A DNA stretch of 64,000 nt from Aliidiomarina haloalkalitolerans (lineage in GTDB: Bacteria > Pseudomonadota > Gammaproteobacteria > Enterobacterales > Alteromonadaceae). Below, one piece after another: positions 17,165 through 28,425 of the stretch; within the stretch, counting starts at the first letter, position 1; every line of letters begins with the position of its first letter. Under the pieces are notes generated by a model. It had not been told where the DNA came from and ran no database searches. It saw only the letters and a list, made by a program, of their open reading frames with translations. Both the position numbers and the translations under genes were made by a program. The stretch is taken from positions 1 to 64,000 of the forward strand of contig NZ_PIPI01000009.1 in NCBI RefSeq assembly GCF_003987315.1. The letters run 5' to 3'.

Positions 17165-18358
17165 TTAGTCTTGTTTTATCGGCTTTCGATGTAAAAGTTT
17201 GCGTAAACTGATGCCGATCAGTGGACAGCAGGCCATGACGCCTACCATTGCAAGTGGCGAGCCATCACTGAGTAATGCACTCACAGAACCGGTCACTGCT
17301 CCTAATGTGAAGCCGCTGGCGCTGATTAAGGCAGTTGCGGTTGCAGAGTTAAATGGAAACTCATCGGTCACCGCCGACATGCCATTCGCTACAACAAAAC
17401 CTTGTAAGCCAACGAACACCATAATTTGTGGCACCAATAACCAGATAGGTAGCGAGAAGAAAGCGACGAGTGCGAGCATGATGGCACCGACGAAGAGCTG
17501 TAAAGCTTGCCCGCGCTTGAGGATTTTAGTCGGTGAGAAGCGCTTGAGCAGACGGATGTTGATTTGATTGCAAAGGCTTAGGGTGATGATGTTGAGCGCG
17601 AAAAGCACCGGATAAAGTGTCGGGCTAATGTCGTAATAGCCCATGTATACCCCTGGTGAACTGGTTAAAAAAGCAAACATACCCGCATTACTAAAGGCGA
17701 CCGCGAAGAGGAAGCCAGCGGCACGCTTATTCAATAGAACAGACTTGTATCGTTGCCAAACCGAAAGCGTGTGCACGGATTCTTCAATGCGCCGTGTCTC
17801 TGGTAAAAAACGGCGGAGCAGCACCAAGAGAATCACCGCATAGGCAGCAAGAAACCAAAAGATACTGCGCCAATCGCTGACTAACAGCAAGGCAGCGCCA
17901 ATAAATGGCGCAAGTAGTGGCGCGGCCATCATAATCGTTACAATCTGGGATAGAATCTGAGCGCTGGCGCTGCCGGAGTAACGGTCGCGCACCACAGCCA
18001 TGGTATTTACCACGCCCATGCCGCCGCCAAATGCTTGCAACACACGGCCAACCCAGAGAAGCTCAATATTTGAGCCCAGAGCAATTGCTGCTGAGCCGAG
18101 AATAAAGACACTTAAACCCAGCAAAATGGTGAGTCGGCGACCAAAGCGATCAGAGAATGGCCCACCAAATAACTGCCCAGCAGCAAACCCCACTAAAAAT
18201 ACACTCAGCGTAATTTCAATGTTATGCAGCGACGTTGCTAAGTCTACCGCCATTTCGGGCATGGCGGGTAAGTAGGCATCGATGGCAAGCGGACCTAACG
18301 CGACAAGCGCAGCGAGTAACCATGCAAAACCACGAATGGGCTGGGAAGAAGCAGACAT
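17165..18358 (-). CDS. Bcr/CflA-type MFS drug transporter
   Basis: The roughly 397-residue protein has about twelve hydrophobic helices and the MFS 12-TM drug:H+ antiporter signatures. These are GPLAIDAYLPAMPEMA in TM1, FGGPFSDRFGRR in loop 2-3 and WVGRVLQAFGGG in TM4, all typical of Bcr/CflA exporters. The substrate cannot be told from sequence. I chose the ATG at 18358 because an AAGGTG site lies upstream; a GTG at 18385 is in frame but would add a basic tail. It is a single gene, divergent from the YjdM-like gene. Confidence 0.88.
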   Translation of the reverse strand: MSASSQPIRGFAWLLAALVALGPLAIDAYLPAMPEMAVDLATSLHNIEITLSVFLVGFAAGQLFGGPFSDRFGRRLTILLGLSVFILGSAAIALGSNIELLWVGRVLQAFGGGMGVVNTMAVVRDRYSGSASAQILSQIVTIMMAAPLLAPFIGAALLLVSDWRSIFWFLAAYAVILLVLLRRFLPETRRIEESVHTLSVWQRYKSVLLNKRAAGFLFAVAFSNAGMFAFLTSSPGVYMGYYDISPTLYPVLFALNIITLSLCNQINIRLLKRFSPTKILKRGQALQLFVGAIMLALVAFFSLPIWLLVPQIMVFVGLQGFVVANGMSAVTDEFPFNSATATALISASGFTLGAVTGSVSALLSDGSPLAMVGVMACCPLIGISLRKLLHRKPIKQD

Positions 18359-18455
18359 AGTTCGGTACACCTTTAATCGAACCACAAGTTGTATAGAGAA
18401 ATTCTGTCAATTCGGGCATTATAGGCCACTTCTTGATAAATAAGGATAAAATGAG

Positions 18456-18791
18456 ATGAGCGGTTTACCAAACTGTCCGAAGTGCACTTCTGAGTATACC
18501 TATGCTGATGGCGTTCTTTTTATCTGCCCAGAATGTAGCCATGAGTGGTCTGCAGACGAACCAGCAGCAGAGCAGGAAGCGGGCATCCGCGATGCAAATG
18601 GCAACCTCTTACAAGACGGCGATACCGTCACTGTCATCAAAGACTTGAAGGTTAAAGGGTCGTCGTTGGTCGTTAAAGTGGGAACAAAAGTTAAGAATAT
18701 TCGTTTAGTCGACGGTGATCACGATATCGACTGTAAAATTGATGGTATCGGTGCCATGAAATTGAAGTCTGAATTCGTAAAAAAAGTTTAA
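18456..18791 (+). CDS. YjdM/PhnA-like zinc-ribbon protein
   Basis: The 111-residue protein has an N-terminal zinc ribbon with two CxxC pairs (CPKC, then CPEC) and the conserved C-terminal domain ([21 protein letters not shown]). The family is annotated as alkylphosphonate utilisation protein PhnA/YjdM, but it is not needed for phosphonate breakdown in E. coli and its function is unclear. No phn genes are nearby. It is a stand-alone gene. Confidence 0.88.
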   Translation: MSGLPNCPKCTSEYTYADGVLFICPECSHEWSADEPAAEQEAGIRDANGNLLQDGDTVTVIKDLKVKGSSLVVKVGTKVKNIRLVDGDHDIDCKIDGIGAMKLKSEFVKKV

Positions 18792-18949
18792 TCGTGTAAG
18801 TGGCAGAGACCTGAACGGTTAAACTCTCGTGTTTAGCGAGTTGCCGTTCGTGACTCGCTGAGTCCGGCACAAGAATTGGATAAATTAGAAAATTCCACTA
18901 ACGTTAAGATTAGACCGAATAGTGGTGTAACGAATAAGAGGAGAAACGC

Positions 18950-19534
18950 ATGCGTAAAGTTGTTCTAACCTCATTATTGCTCGCAGCAGTAGGTGGGCTG
19001 ACTAGCTACACTCCCCAAGCAAGTGCTCAGGCTTTTGAAAAAGACTGGATGTTTAGTGCCAATGTTGCACGAACGTCATTGGACCGTGAAACCTCTGGCA
19101 CACCATGGTATGGCGTAACTGACCAAAGTAAAACTAGCTTTGTTGGCTCGCTTTCATGGTTCGCAACGCCGCACTTAAGTATTCGCGCCAGCTATGAATT
19201 CGGTGCCCAAATGACTAGCCAAAACGCCTGTCCGCCAGCTCAAGAAGCGTGCACCCTTGTTGCTTTGCGTGAGCAAGGCGACATGGAAAGTTTTCAGTTG
19301 GTTATCGTGCCTGAAATTGATATCAACGACAGTACATACTTATTTGCAAACTTAGGCTTTGCGCGAACCACACTCGACACACAGGAGCAGCTACCTCGCT
19401 ACAGCTCGACCGACTTGATCTATGGCGCAGGTGTTGGCTATCGCTTGTCTCGCAACTGGCGAGCGTCGCTCGAGTATGTGACCTCAGGTGATGATTACCA
19501 ATCACTGCGTTTGGGTTTGTCGCTGCGATTCTAA
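18950..19534 (+). CDS. Outer-membrane beta-barrel protein
   Basis: The 194-residue protein has a Sec signal peptide (cleavage after ASAQA, about residue 26). Alternating amphipathic strands follow, and it ends in LRLGLSLRF, the terminal aromatic pattern of outer-membrane barrels. The size fits an 8-stranded OmpA/OmpW-like barrel. Two cysteines (NACPPAQEACTL) could form an extracellular-loop disulfide. AAGAGGAG gives a strong ribosome site. Its stop codon overlaps that of the convergent zapE gene by 4 nt. The specific function is not recognisable. Confidence 0.75.
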   Translation: MRKVVLTSLLLAAVGGLTSYTPQASAQAFEKDWMFSANVARTSLDRETSGTPWYGVTDQSKTSFVGSLSWFATPHLSIRASYEFGAQMTSQNACPPAQEACTLVALREQGDMESFQLVIVPEIDINDSTYLFANLGFARTTLDTQEQLPRYSSTDLIYGAGVGYRLSRNWRASLEYVTSGDDYQSLRLGLSLRF

Positions 19535-20628
19535 TTACAGTCCGGTGCTGGTGGCGCCCACGTTTGCATTTCGTGCAGACGCGATGCGCAGCGAGCAAAT
19601 GGCGTTGCGAGTTGCCGTCCTTGATATAGTTCATCAATTGGCAACTGGCTCGACACTAGCACCAAACACTGCTGTTCATAACACTCGTCAACTAAGGCCA
19701 TGAATCGTCGGGCTGCATCATCAAGCGTACTTTGTTGCTGAATAACATGTTCGCGCTGATAGGTTTCTTCAACGCCATGAACAATTTCCTTGGCAGGAAT
19801 AAAGTCGAAACAAGGCACAGCGATAATGGCGATAGTCGAATAGCGTTTTGCCAGCTCGATATAGTCGCGCTGGCTACGCGGACCTTCACAGATTTGTGCG
19901 AAGGTAAACACGATACTTTTTTCGGTTCGCCAAACGAATTCAATGTCACGCCCAAGTATCGAAAGTGCACCGTTCTTCGCTATCGGTGTGCCAGTTAGCT
20001 GCTCGAATTGCTCGCGCACTAATTTTGAACCCGGCGCTTCGGTTTGGAGATAAAAAGGACTTTTGTCGGTATTGTTACGACGATAATCAATCGGCTGATC
20101 GAGCATTGCCAGTTCACAATGTTGGTCTAGGAGGGCGATCATCGGTAGAAAACGGTCGCGGCCTAAACCATTCTTATACAGGTCTTTGGGTTCGGTATTC
20201 GATGTTGTAACTAAGGTTACGCCAGCCGCGAATAGCCCCCGCCACAGTCTCGCAAGCAGCATTGCGTCGCCCATGTCTTCGACAAAAAACTCGTCTAAAC
20301 AAATGACTCGATACTGCCGAGCCCATGCTTGCGCGACATGACTCAATGGGTCCTCAATACCAGTTGTTTGATTGAGGTCTTGGTGCACGCGCCGCATGAA
20401 GTGATGGTAATGCATGCGAATTCTCTGCGGTTCTTGGCAGTGCGCAAAGAAATGATTCATCAGCATAGTCTTTCCGCGCCCAACTTGACCGCAGATGTAC
20501 AAGCCGCGGACGGTGGTACCTATAGTGAGAGCGAGGTTCAAACGTTGTAATTGCCACAGCACGAGAAACTGGTGTGGGTCGAATTGGATGCGCTGATTTT
20601 TGATTTGCTGGGTGTAGTATACAAGCAT
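19531..20628 (-). CDS. zapE: Cell division protein ZapE (AFG1-like ATPase)
   Basis: The 365-residue AAA+ ATPase matches ZapE/YhcM. It has Walker A GQVGRGKT, a MHYHHFMRRVHQDL segment, Walker B VICLDEFFVED, TLVTTSNTEP (sensor 1) and the GRDRFLPMIALL region. In E. coli ZapE destabilises FtsZ polymers under low oxygen or heat stress. Length is close to the E. coli protein (375). It is usually found near rplM-rpsI, but here it stands alone, converging on the beta-barrel gene with overlapping stop codons. Confidence 0.92.
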   Translation of the reverse strand: MLVYYTQQIKNQRIQFDPHQFLVLWQLQRLNLALTIGTTVRGLYICGQVGRGKTMLMNHFFAHCQEPQRIRMHYHHFMRRVHQDLNQTTGIEDPLSHVAQAWARQYRVICLDEFFVEDMGDAMLLARLWRGLFAAGVTLVTTSNTEPKDLYKNGLGRDRFLPMIALLDQHCELAMLDQPIDYRRNNTDKSPFYLQTEAPGSKLVREQFEQLTGTPIAKNGALSILGRDIEFVWRTEKSIVFTFAQICEGPRSQRDYIELAKRYSTIAIIAVPCFDFIPAKEIVHGVEETYQREHVIQQQSTLDDAARRFMALVDECYEQQCLVLVSSQLPIDELYQGRQLATPFARCASRLHEMQTWAPPAPDCN

Positions 20629-20661
20629 GCTCGATATTCTCAGACTAACCGATTGCTAGCT

Positions 20662-20691
20662 AAAAAAAGAGCCAGCAGGGGATGCTGGCTC
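20662..20691 (-). terminator. Terminator of the sugar-dehydrogenase operon
   Basis: Read on the minus strand, a 9-bp stem (GAGCCAGCA/TGCTGGCTC, 20683-20691 with 20669-20677) with a 5-nt loop is followed by TTTTTTT. It lies about 85 nt past the dehydrogenase stop. Confidence 0.9.
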
Positions 20692-20775
20692 AAGCTCGTT
20701 GCTAGCGGACCAGAGGCCGGCAAACCTTTGGTCACTGATTAAAACGAACTAAGAATCAGCTTGGATCACAAAAAA

Positions 20776-21942
20776 TTATTTTTTCGTTACGCGGATAATT
20801 TTACCTTCAGCTGCGTCGACGAGTAATAAAAGCGCACCCGTTGCCGGTTCGACTCGGATGTCGCGAATACGTGCGTTCAAGTCTTGAAAGAGAATATCGA
20901 TCACTTCCGCTCCCGTGTCGTTAACGCGTACTCTTGCGACCTGCTTCCCAGCCAAAGCTGGCACAAGAAGATCACCGTGCCAGTCGCTAAACTCATCGCC
21001 TTGGTAAACAATTAAACCGCTTGGCGCAATGGACGGTGTCCACTCAACTTCAGGGCCATGAAGCCCCGGCAAGTCGCGATAGGGTGTGATACGGGCGCCC
21101 GTGTAGTCGACGCCACCGGTAATTAGTGGCCAACCGAAATTACCACCGGCACGCAATCGATTAATCTCGTCGCCGCCGCGGGGACCGTGTTCGCTAATGA
21201 ACAGTTGCTCAAGCTGAGGATGCCAAGCAACACCTTGCACATTGCGATGGCCATAGCTGAAAATCTCAGGAAGGGCTTTTGGGTTGGCTATAAAAGGATT
21301 ATCACTAGGAACCTCGCCGTTGAGTTCGATGCGGACAGTAGTGCCTAAATGGTCAGAAAGGAGCTGGGCGCGCTCGCGGTAATCAAAGCCGTCACCTAAG
21401 GTCAATAGCAAGGTATTGTCGGGTAAAAAAGCAATTCTGCCACCATAGTGGGCACTGCCGCGCTTGAATGGATAGGCTTGGAAGATCGGTTCGATATCTT
21501 GTAATTCACTGCCATTCCAATGGCCGCGACTTAAACATGTGGTGTTGGCACGCAAAGAACCACACGCATAGCTTAAATAGATAAACGGCTCGGTATCGAA
21601 ATCGGGGTGTAAGGCAATATCAAATAGGCCAGCCTGACCGTCAATCCATAATTCTGGCAATTCGGGCATGACATTGTTAATGACAATACCTTCTGCGCTT
21701 AGATGCCAAAGTGCTCCGGCACGACTGGTAACGAGGAGCTCGCTATTCGGTAACACCGCGAGTGACCATGGAAAAGCTATTTCCTGACTCAGTTCTGTAT
21801 ATTCAAAGCCTGATTGCAGTTCTGTCAGCTGTTCCTCATAGTCTCCATCGTCTGCGATGACTAAGTTCGCTGACAGACCAACTGTGCAGAGCAGGAACAA
21901 GGGCAACAGGCGAGCCGGATGATGGAAAAGTGGTTTAAGCAT
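20776..21942 (-). CDS. PQQ-type soluble aldose sugar dehydrogenase (YliI-like)
   Basis: About 388 residues with a Sec signal peptide, so periplasmic. The sequence follows the glucose/sorbosone dehydrogenase six-bladed propeller: FPWSLAVLPNSELLVTSR, GLFDIALHPDF, YLSYA, GGRIAFLPDN, LTLGDGFD, EIFSYGHRNVQG, EHGPRGGDEINR and NFGWPLI. The family (E. coli YliI) oxidises aldoses using PQQ and calcium. No PQQ synthesis genes are in the window, so the cofactor may be imported. I chose the ATG at 21942: AGGGA lies 8 nt upstream and the ATG follows the upstream stop by 2 nt. The upstream ATG at 21999 would lie inside the previous gene. Confidence 0.88.
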   Translation of the reverse strand: MLKPLFHHPARLLPLFLLCTVGLSANLVIADDGDYEEQLTELQSGFEYTELSQEIAFPWSLAVLPNSELLVTSRAGALWHLSAEGIVINNVMPELPELWIDGQAGLFDIALHPDFDTEPFIYLSYACGSLRANTTCLSRGHWNGSELQDIEPIFQAYPFKRGSAHYGGRIAFLPDNTLLLTLGDGFDYRERAQLLSDHLGTTVRIELNGEVPSDNPFIANPKALPEIFSYGHRNVQGVAWHPQLEQLFISEHGPRGGDEINRLRAGGNFGWPLITGGVDYTGARITPYRDLPGLHGPEVEWTPSIAPSGLIVYQGDEFSDWHGDLLVPALAGKQVARVRVNDTGAEVIDILFQDLNARIRDIRVEPATGALLLLVDAAEGKIIRVTKK

Positions 21943-21944
21943 AA

Positions 21945-22427
21945 TTAGTTCCCTGCACGGCTGCGCGGCAAGTAACGCCGTGAAATGCGACTTAACCACG
22001 CGTAGAAAAGCCCACCCATAAAGCTGCTGAAAATAAGCAATAAAGTGCCAGCAGTCGTTCGTGTCGCCGCGATTAAAGTAGGCATGGGGGCAAAATGGTC
22101 AATTAAGCGAAACGCTACCCAAAGTCCAATCGCAGTGGCAACCGCACACCAAGCATAGAATTGACGTTTTTGCACACGAACTACTAAGTGAGCAACAGGG
22201 AGGGCAAGGAGAAAGACCACGAAAATAATGGCGGTATAGACAGGCCCAAAATGCTGCAAATCGTAAAGCGTTGTTTCGAGTCGAGTAGCAAAATCAATCG
22301 CAGGACCAATTTGTCCAATCGCTAGCAGATTAAACTGGGTTTGAATAATTGATCCTAAAATCCCGGCCAAAATAACTGCAGGAAAAAAGGCTAGCAAATA
22401 ACTCAATGTTCGCCGCCGCGTTCGCAT
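21945..22427 (-). CDS. Hypothetical inner-membrane protein
   Basis: I do not recognise this family. The roughly 160-residue protein has four likely transmembrane helices (about residues 10-32, 65-88, 93-115 and 122-142), a basic N-terminus (MRTRRR) and a basic C-terminus. The frame is open to 22541, but an AGGG site 8 nt before the ATG at 22427 supports the shorter form, and the extra 38 residues are very basic. It is immediately followed by the sugar-dehydrogenase gene, so the two are co-transcribed. A functional link, for example electron transfer from the periplasmic dehydrogenase, is only a guess. Confidence 0.65.
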   Translation of the reverse strand: MRTRRRTLSYLLAFFPAVILAGILGSIIQTQFNLLAIGQIGPAIDFATRLETTLYDLQHFGPVYTAIIFVVFLLALPVAHLVVRVQKRQFYAWCAVATAIGLWVAFRLIDHFAPMPTLIAATRTTAGTLLLIFSSFMGGLFYAWLSRISRRYLPRSRAGN

Positions 22428-22594
22428 GTGTGCAACCCTATAAAATAATTTTTTGCGTTCGAAACGCTTATTGAATCCCTTAAAGTACCTAATTTCCTTG
22501 GGATAAGCCAGTTTCAAGTGAATATGGTCGTGATTTTTCAACCGTTTCAGCGAACAGGTGTGCTTGCTCGGTTTTCGTTCTGCAGCTACAGTGA

Positions 22595-24649
<2,055 letters not shown>

Positions 24650-24696
24650 GCACCAGTATGTGACCACCGTAAGAAACCGATTAACAAGGAGCAACG

Positions 24697-25989
24697 ATGG
24701 TACAGCAAAGTGATATTCCAAAGGTTATTCAAGAAGCACAAGAGCGTTTAGACCTCGTGTTTGAACGCTTATCTGTTTGCCCTGACACACGCCAGCGGTT
24801 GAGCTTGCCGCACCGGGTTGTCGAAGCAGCTATTCCAGTGCGAATGGACGATGGCTCGTTGCAGGTGTTTCGTTCCTGGCGTGTTCAGTTTGATGTCACC
24901 CGTGGCCCCGGGAAGGGCGGAATTCGCTTTCATCCGAGCGTGAGTCGAGACGAAGTTATCGCACTCAGTTTCTGGATGGCAATTAAGTGCGCAGTGGTCA
25001 ATTTGCCTTATGGTGGCGCTAAAGGTGGGGTGCGAGTTGACCGCAAAAAGCTCTCCTTATTCGAACTTGAACGTGTTTCGCGCGGTTATATGCGGGCGAT
25101 GGCGGATGTGGTAGGGCCTGACGTTGATATTCCTGGCCCCGACATGAATACCGATGAACTGGTCATGGGCTGGATGGCCGACGAATACGATGTTATCAAA
25201 CGTCAACGCAGCCCTGCTGTGATTACTGGCAAGCCAGTCGCATTGGGTGGCTCACGCGGGCGTACAGCAGCGACCGGCGAAGGCGCGGCGCAAGTCTTAG
25301 ACTTGTGGGCCGAGCGCCAGAAAAAAGATAACAAAACGATTAAAATTGCGATTCAAGGGCTCGGTAATGCTGGTTACTATTTTGCCTGTGCTGCAGAGCG
25401 ACTTGGTTTTACAGTGGTGGCGGTTGCAGACTCGAGCGGCGCTGTTTACTGTGATCAAGGCCTAGATGTGCCAGCAATTTATGCGCACAAACGCAAGACC
25501 CGTGAACTCAAAGGGGTGAGCGCTGAGAACGATAAACATACGGTTGAATCGCTGAGTAATGAAGAATTACTTGCGCTCGACGTTGATGTTCTGGCTTTGG
25601 CCGCCATGGAGAACCAGATTACCAAAGACAACGCGAAAGATGTTCGCGCCAAGTGGCTACTTGAAATAGCGAATGGCCCAGTGGCAGCCGATGCGGATCC
25701 TATGCTACAAAAGCAAGGAGTAACGGTGTTACCCGATGTCCTTGTGAATACCGGCGGCGTAATCGTTAGTTATTATGAGTGGTTGCAAAACCGTAGTGCT
25801 GATTATTGGTCGGCAGAACAGGTACAACAGCGCATGCAGGAGTTGATTCGCAGTCAGGCCGAACTTTGCTTCGAGCTTGCTGAAAACGAAGATCTCGACC
25901 TGCGCAGTGCCGCCTACATGCAAGGCATTAAGCGAATTGCGGAAGCTATGGATGCTCGAGGCACGCACGCCGAGTTCAACCCAGAGTAA
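24697..25989 (+). CDS. Glutamate dehydrogenase (Glu/Leu/Phe/Val dehydrogenase family)
   Basis: The 430-residue enzyme reversibly deaminates an amino acid, most likely glutamate, to the 2-oxo acid with NAD(P). Motifs: GGIRFHP, the catalytic PYGGAKGG lysine loop, VPGPDMNT-like DIPGPDMNTDELVMGW, TGKPVALGGSRGR and the Rossmann GLGNAGYYFA. Its length fits the catabolic hexameric NAD-GDH group. The cofactor preference cannot be settled by eye. It may be co-transcribed with fadH. It converges on the photolyase gene with only 9 nt between stops. Confidence 0.9.
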   Translation: MVQQSDIPKVIQEAQERLDLVFERLSVCPDTRQRLSLPHRVVEAAIPVRMDDGSLQVFRSWRVQFDVTRGPGKGGIRFHPSVSRDEVIALSFWMAIKCAVVNLPYGGAKGGVRVDRKKLSLFELERVSRGYMRAMADVVGPDVDIPGPDMNTDELVMGWMADEYDVIKRQRSPAVITGKPVALGGSRGRTAATGEGAAQVLDLWAERQKKDNKTIKIAIQGLGNAGYYFACAAERLGFTVVAVADSSGAVYCDQGLDVPAIYAHKRKTRELKGVSAENDKHTVESLSNEELLALDVDVLALAAMENQITKDNAKDVRAKWLLEIANGPVAADADPMLQKQGVTVLPDVLVNTGGVIVSYYEWLQNRSADYWSAEQVQQRMQELIRSQAELCFELAENEDLDLRSAAYMQGIKRIAEAMDARGTHAEFNPE

Positions 25990-25998
25990 TTGACCCTG

Positions 25999-27573
25999 TT
26001 ACAGTTCGTTAAGGTTCACGAGCCATGTATCCGCTTGTTGTAAAATAGCGTCCTGCTCTTCGGCAGGGCGCTTGTCCCACTGACGATACATGAGACCCAT
26101 ACGCGGGTTTGCTGCTAATTGGTCGCGATGCCGATTGAGGAAATGCCAATACAAGCTGTTAAATGGACAGCTTTTCGGACCTGATTTAAGTTTCACGTCG
26201 TAGTAGCAGCTTTGGCAATAGTTACTCATTTTATTGATGTAGTTGCCAGAGCTTGCATATGGTTTTGTAGCAATTAAGCCGCCATCAGCAAACTGACTCA
26301 TGCCGCGAGTGTTCGGTAGCTCGACCCATTCAATGGCGTCCGCATAGATACCTAAATACCACGCATCAACTTGGTTGGGGTCAATACCGGCTATTAAAGC
26401 AAAATTGCCCGTGACCATTAGGCGCTGAATGTGGTGTGCATAGCTATAGTCGAGTGATTGTTGAATACTCTTCTGCAGACAGTTCATTTTCGTTTCAGCG
26501 GTCCAGTAATACTGAGGCAGGTCGCGCTTTGCCGCAAAAAAGTTATGTTCTTTGTAGGCGGGCATTTCCCGCCAATAGATCAAACGCACGAACTCACGCC
26601 AACCGATTATCTGACGAACAAAGCCTTCGATTTGTGCCAAGGAAATTGCTTGTGGGTTGCTTTCAAATTCGGCAATCGCAGTCTCGACCACTTCACGGGG
26701 AGTGATCATTTTTGTATTCAAGCTAAATGATAGCCGCGAGTGAAAGAGTAAATAGCCACGGGTGCTCATCGCGTCCTGGTACAAGCCAAATTTTGGTAAG
26801 GCATGGCGAACGAAATGCTGCAAAAGTTCTCGTGATTGACGACGACTAATTGGCCAGTTCAACGCTTCGGGTTCAAGCTTACCAAGCATCTCAACATGGT
26901 TTGCTTGCAGCATTTGTGTGATGTGTTCGACGTTATTACTGAATGTCACCGGTGTTGGAACCGTTTCGCTGGCTGGCAGTGCATGACGATTGTCTTGATC
27001 AAAGTTCCACTGTCCTCCAAGCGGTTCTGCCCCATCCATTAGGTAGCCTGTCGCTCGCCGAATGCTACGGTAAAAATTTTCCAATAAGGGGCTTTTACCG
27101 GTTGGTAAAAATTGCTCCAGCTGGTCGAGATCGACCAAAAAATGCTCACTACTGACTACTTCATTCGTCTTTGCAATAGAAAGCTTATTGAGTTGTTCTG
27201 CAAGTCGGTATTCATCTGGCTGCTGAAAACAGAACTTCTCAAGCTGTGGTAATGCCTTTGCAGTCTTTGCTAAGTTTTCTACTAAGTTCTGCTGGTTTTT
27301 CGGACTGTCGAGGCGCACATATAAGATGTCCGCCATGGTACCGACTACGTCAGCAAAAGCCCGCATTGCGGCAAAGAATGCGGCCACTTTCTGTTGGTGA
27401 TGGCGAACATAGTCGGTCTCTTGACGCATTTCGAACATCACAAATAACACCTGTTCCGTGTCTTCAAACCAAGAGTGACGGATGTTTAATTGGTCACCTA
27501 AAATGAGTCGCATCTCGCGATAGTTTTGGCGAAGTGGGGTAGGAATTTGCTCAAGATAATTCCATAACGACAT
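25999..27573 (-). CDS. Fe-S bacterial cryptochrome/photolyase ((6-4) photolyase type)
   Basis: The 524-residue protein belongs to the FeS-BCP group (PhrB of Agrobacterium), flavoproteins that repair (6-4) photoproducts using light. The N-terminal Rossmann-like domain begins LRLILGDQLN. The C-terminal FAD domain contains NFALIAGIDPNQVDAWYLGIYADAIEWVE. The four Fe-S cysteines have the PhrB spacing: one in KMNC, then 88 residues to YC, 3 to SC, 13 to SCPF. It is divergent from rsuA. Signalling roles are known for some relatives, but repair is the more likely role here. Confidence 0.93.
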   Translation of the reverse strand: MSLWNYLEQIPTPLRQNYREMRLILGDQLNIRHSWFEDTEQVLFVMFEMRQETDYVRHHQQKVAAFFAAMRAFADVVGTMADILYVRLDSPKNQQNLVENLAKTAKALPQLEKFCFQQPDEYRLAEQLNKLSIAKTNEVVSSEHFLVDLDQLEQFLPTGKSPLLENFYRSIRRATGYLMDGAEPLGGQWNFDQDNRHALPASETVPTPVTFSNNVEHITQMLQANHVEMLGKLEPEALNWPISRRQSRELLQHFVRHALPKFGLYQDAMSTRGYLLFHSRLSFSLNTKMITPREVVETAIAEFESNPQAISLAQIEGFVRQIIGWREFVRLIYWREMPAYKEHNFFAAKRDLPQYYWTAETKMNCLQKSIQQSLDYSYAHHIQRLMVTGNFALIAGIDPNQVDAWYLGIYADAIEWVELPNTRGMSQFADGGLIATKPYASSGNYINKMSNYCQSCYYDVKLKSGPKSCPFNSLYWHFLNRHRDQLAANPRMGLMYRQWDKRPAEEQDAILQQADTWLVNLNEL

Positions 27574-27687
27574 ACAGCTAGACTTCCTTATAGTCGAAGG
27601 TGGTACAGAATTACATAGGCAGAACGCCGATGCTTCAGTACACTATAACGATGATTACGTTATTTCTTCGAATTAGGTTCTCTTGTA

Positions 27688-28374
27688 ATGCGCATTGATC
27701 GATTTCTTGCTGAAACGACTGGAATGAGTCGAAAGGAAGCTACCAAAGCACTTCATCGTGGTGAAGTGACTCTCGACGGCGAGGTGGTTAAAAAAGGAGC
27801 TGTTCAGGTACCTACGGGAGCGCAGGTTGCTTGGAACGATTTACCACTCGAGTTGCTTGGCCCAACTTATATTCTCTTTCACAAGCCGCTCGGCTGTATC
27901 TGTGCCAACGATGATCCTCGCCATCCGACAGTTTTTGTCTACCTTGACTTGCCAAACCCAGATAAATTTCACACGGTTGGGCGGCTTGATTTAGATACCA
28001 GTGGACTCTTGTTGGTGACCAATGATGGGCAATGGTCACATCGAATTACGTCACCTAAACACGCCTGTGCCAAGGTCTATCGCGCCACTTTAGCTGAGCC
28101 GATCGACAGCAGCGCCGTTACCGCATTTGCTGAAGGGATTAAGCTTCACGGCGACCCGAATCTTACCAAACCAGCCACGCTGGAAATTTTGGCAGAGAAT
28201 GAGGCACGAGTGACGCTCTCAGAGGGGCGTTACCACCAAGTTCGTCGTATGTTTGCCGCGGTGGGTAACCGCGTGGAGGCATTGCACCGAGAGCAAGTTG
28301 GTGAATTAACCCTCGGTGACTTAGAGCCTGGCGAATATCGTTACTTAACTGCAGAAGAAGTGGCACTATTTTAG
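27688..28374 (+). CDS. rsuA: 16S rRNA pseudouridine(516) synthase
   Basis: RsuA isomerises U516 of 16S rRNA. The 228-residue protein has an N-terminal S4 RNA-binding domain (MRIDRFLAETTGMSRKEA). The catalytic domain carries the aspartate in GRLDLDTSGLLL, and RYHQVRRMFAAVGN is the conserved C-terminal motif. The length and the KPLGCICAND segment favour RsuA over RluB/RluE/RluF. It is divergent from the photolyase and converges on dgt, with a small hairpin across its stop codon. Confidence 0.93.
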   Translation: MRIDRFLAETTGMSRKEATKALHRGEVTLDGEVVKKGAVQVPTGAQVAWNDLPLELLGPTYILFHKPLGCICANDDPRHPTVFVYLDLPNPDKFHTVGRLDLDTSGLLLVTNDGQWSHRITSPKHACAKVYRATLAEPIDSSAVTAFAEGIKLHGDPNLTKPATLEILAENEARVTLSEGRYHQVRRMFAAVGNRVEALHREQVGELTLGDLEPGEYRYLTAEEVALF

Positions 28375-28398
28375 AGCTGAGATTTGTGTTCTCAGCTT
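28374..28398. terminator. Weak hairpin between rsuA and dgt
   Basis: AGCTGAGA (28375-28382) pairs with TCTCAGCT (28390-28397) around a 7-nt loop. No clear U-run follows on either strand, so terminator activity is uncertain. Confidence 0.4.
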
Positions 28399-28425
28399 GC
28401 AACTTTACGTTTTAATTTCTCGCCA

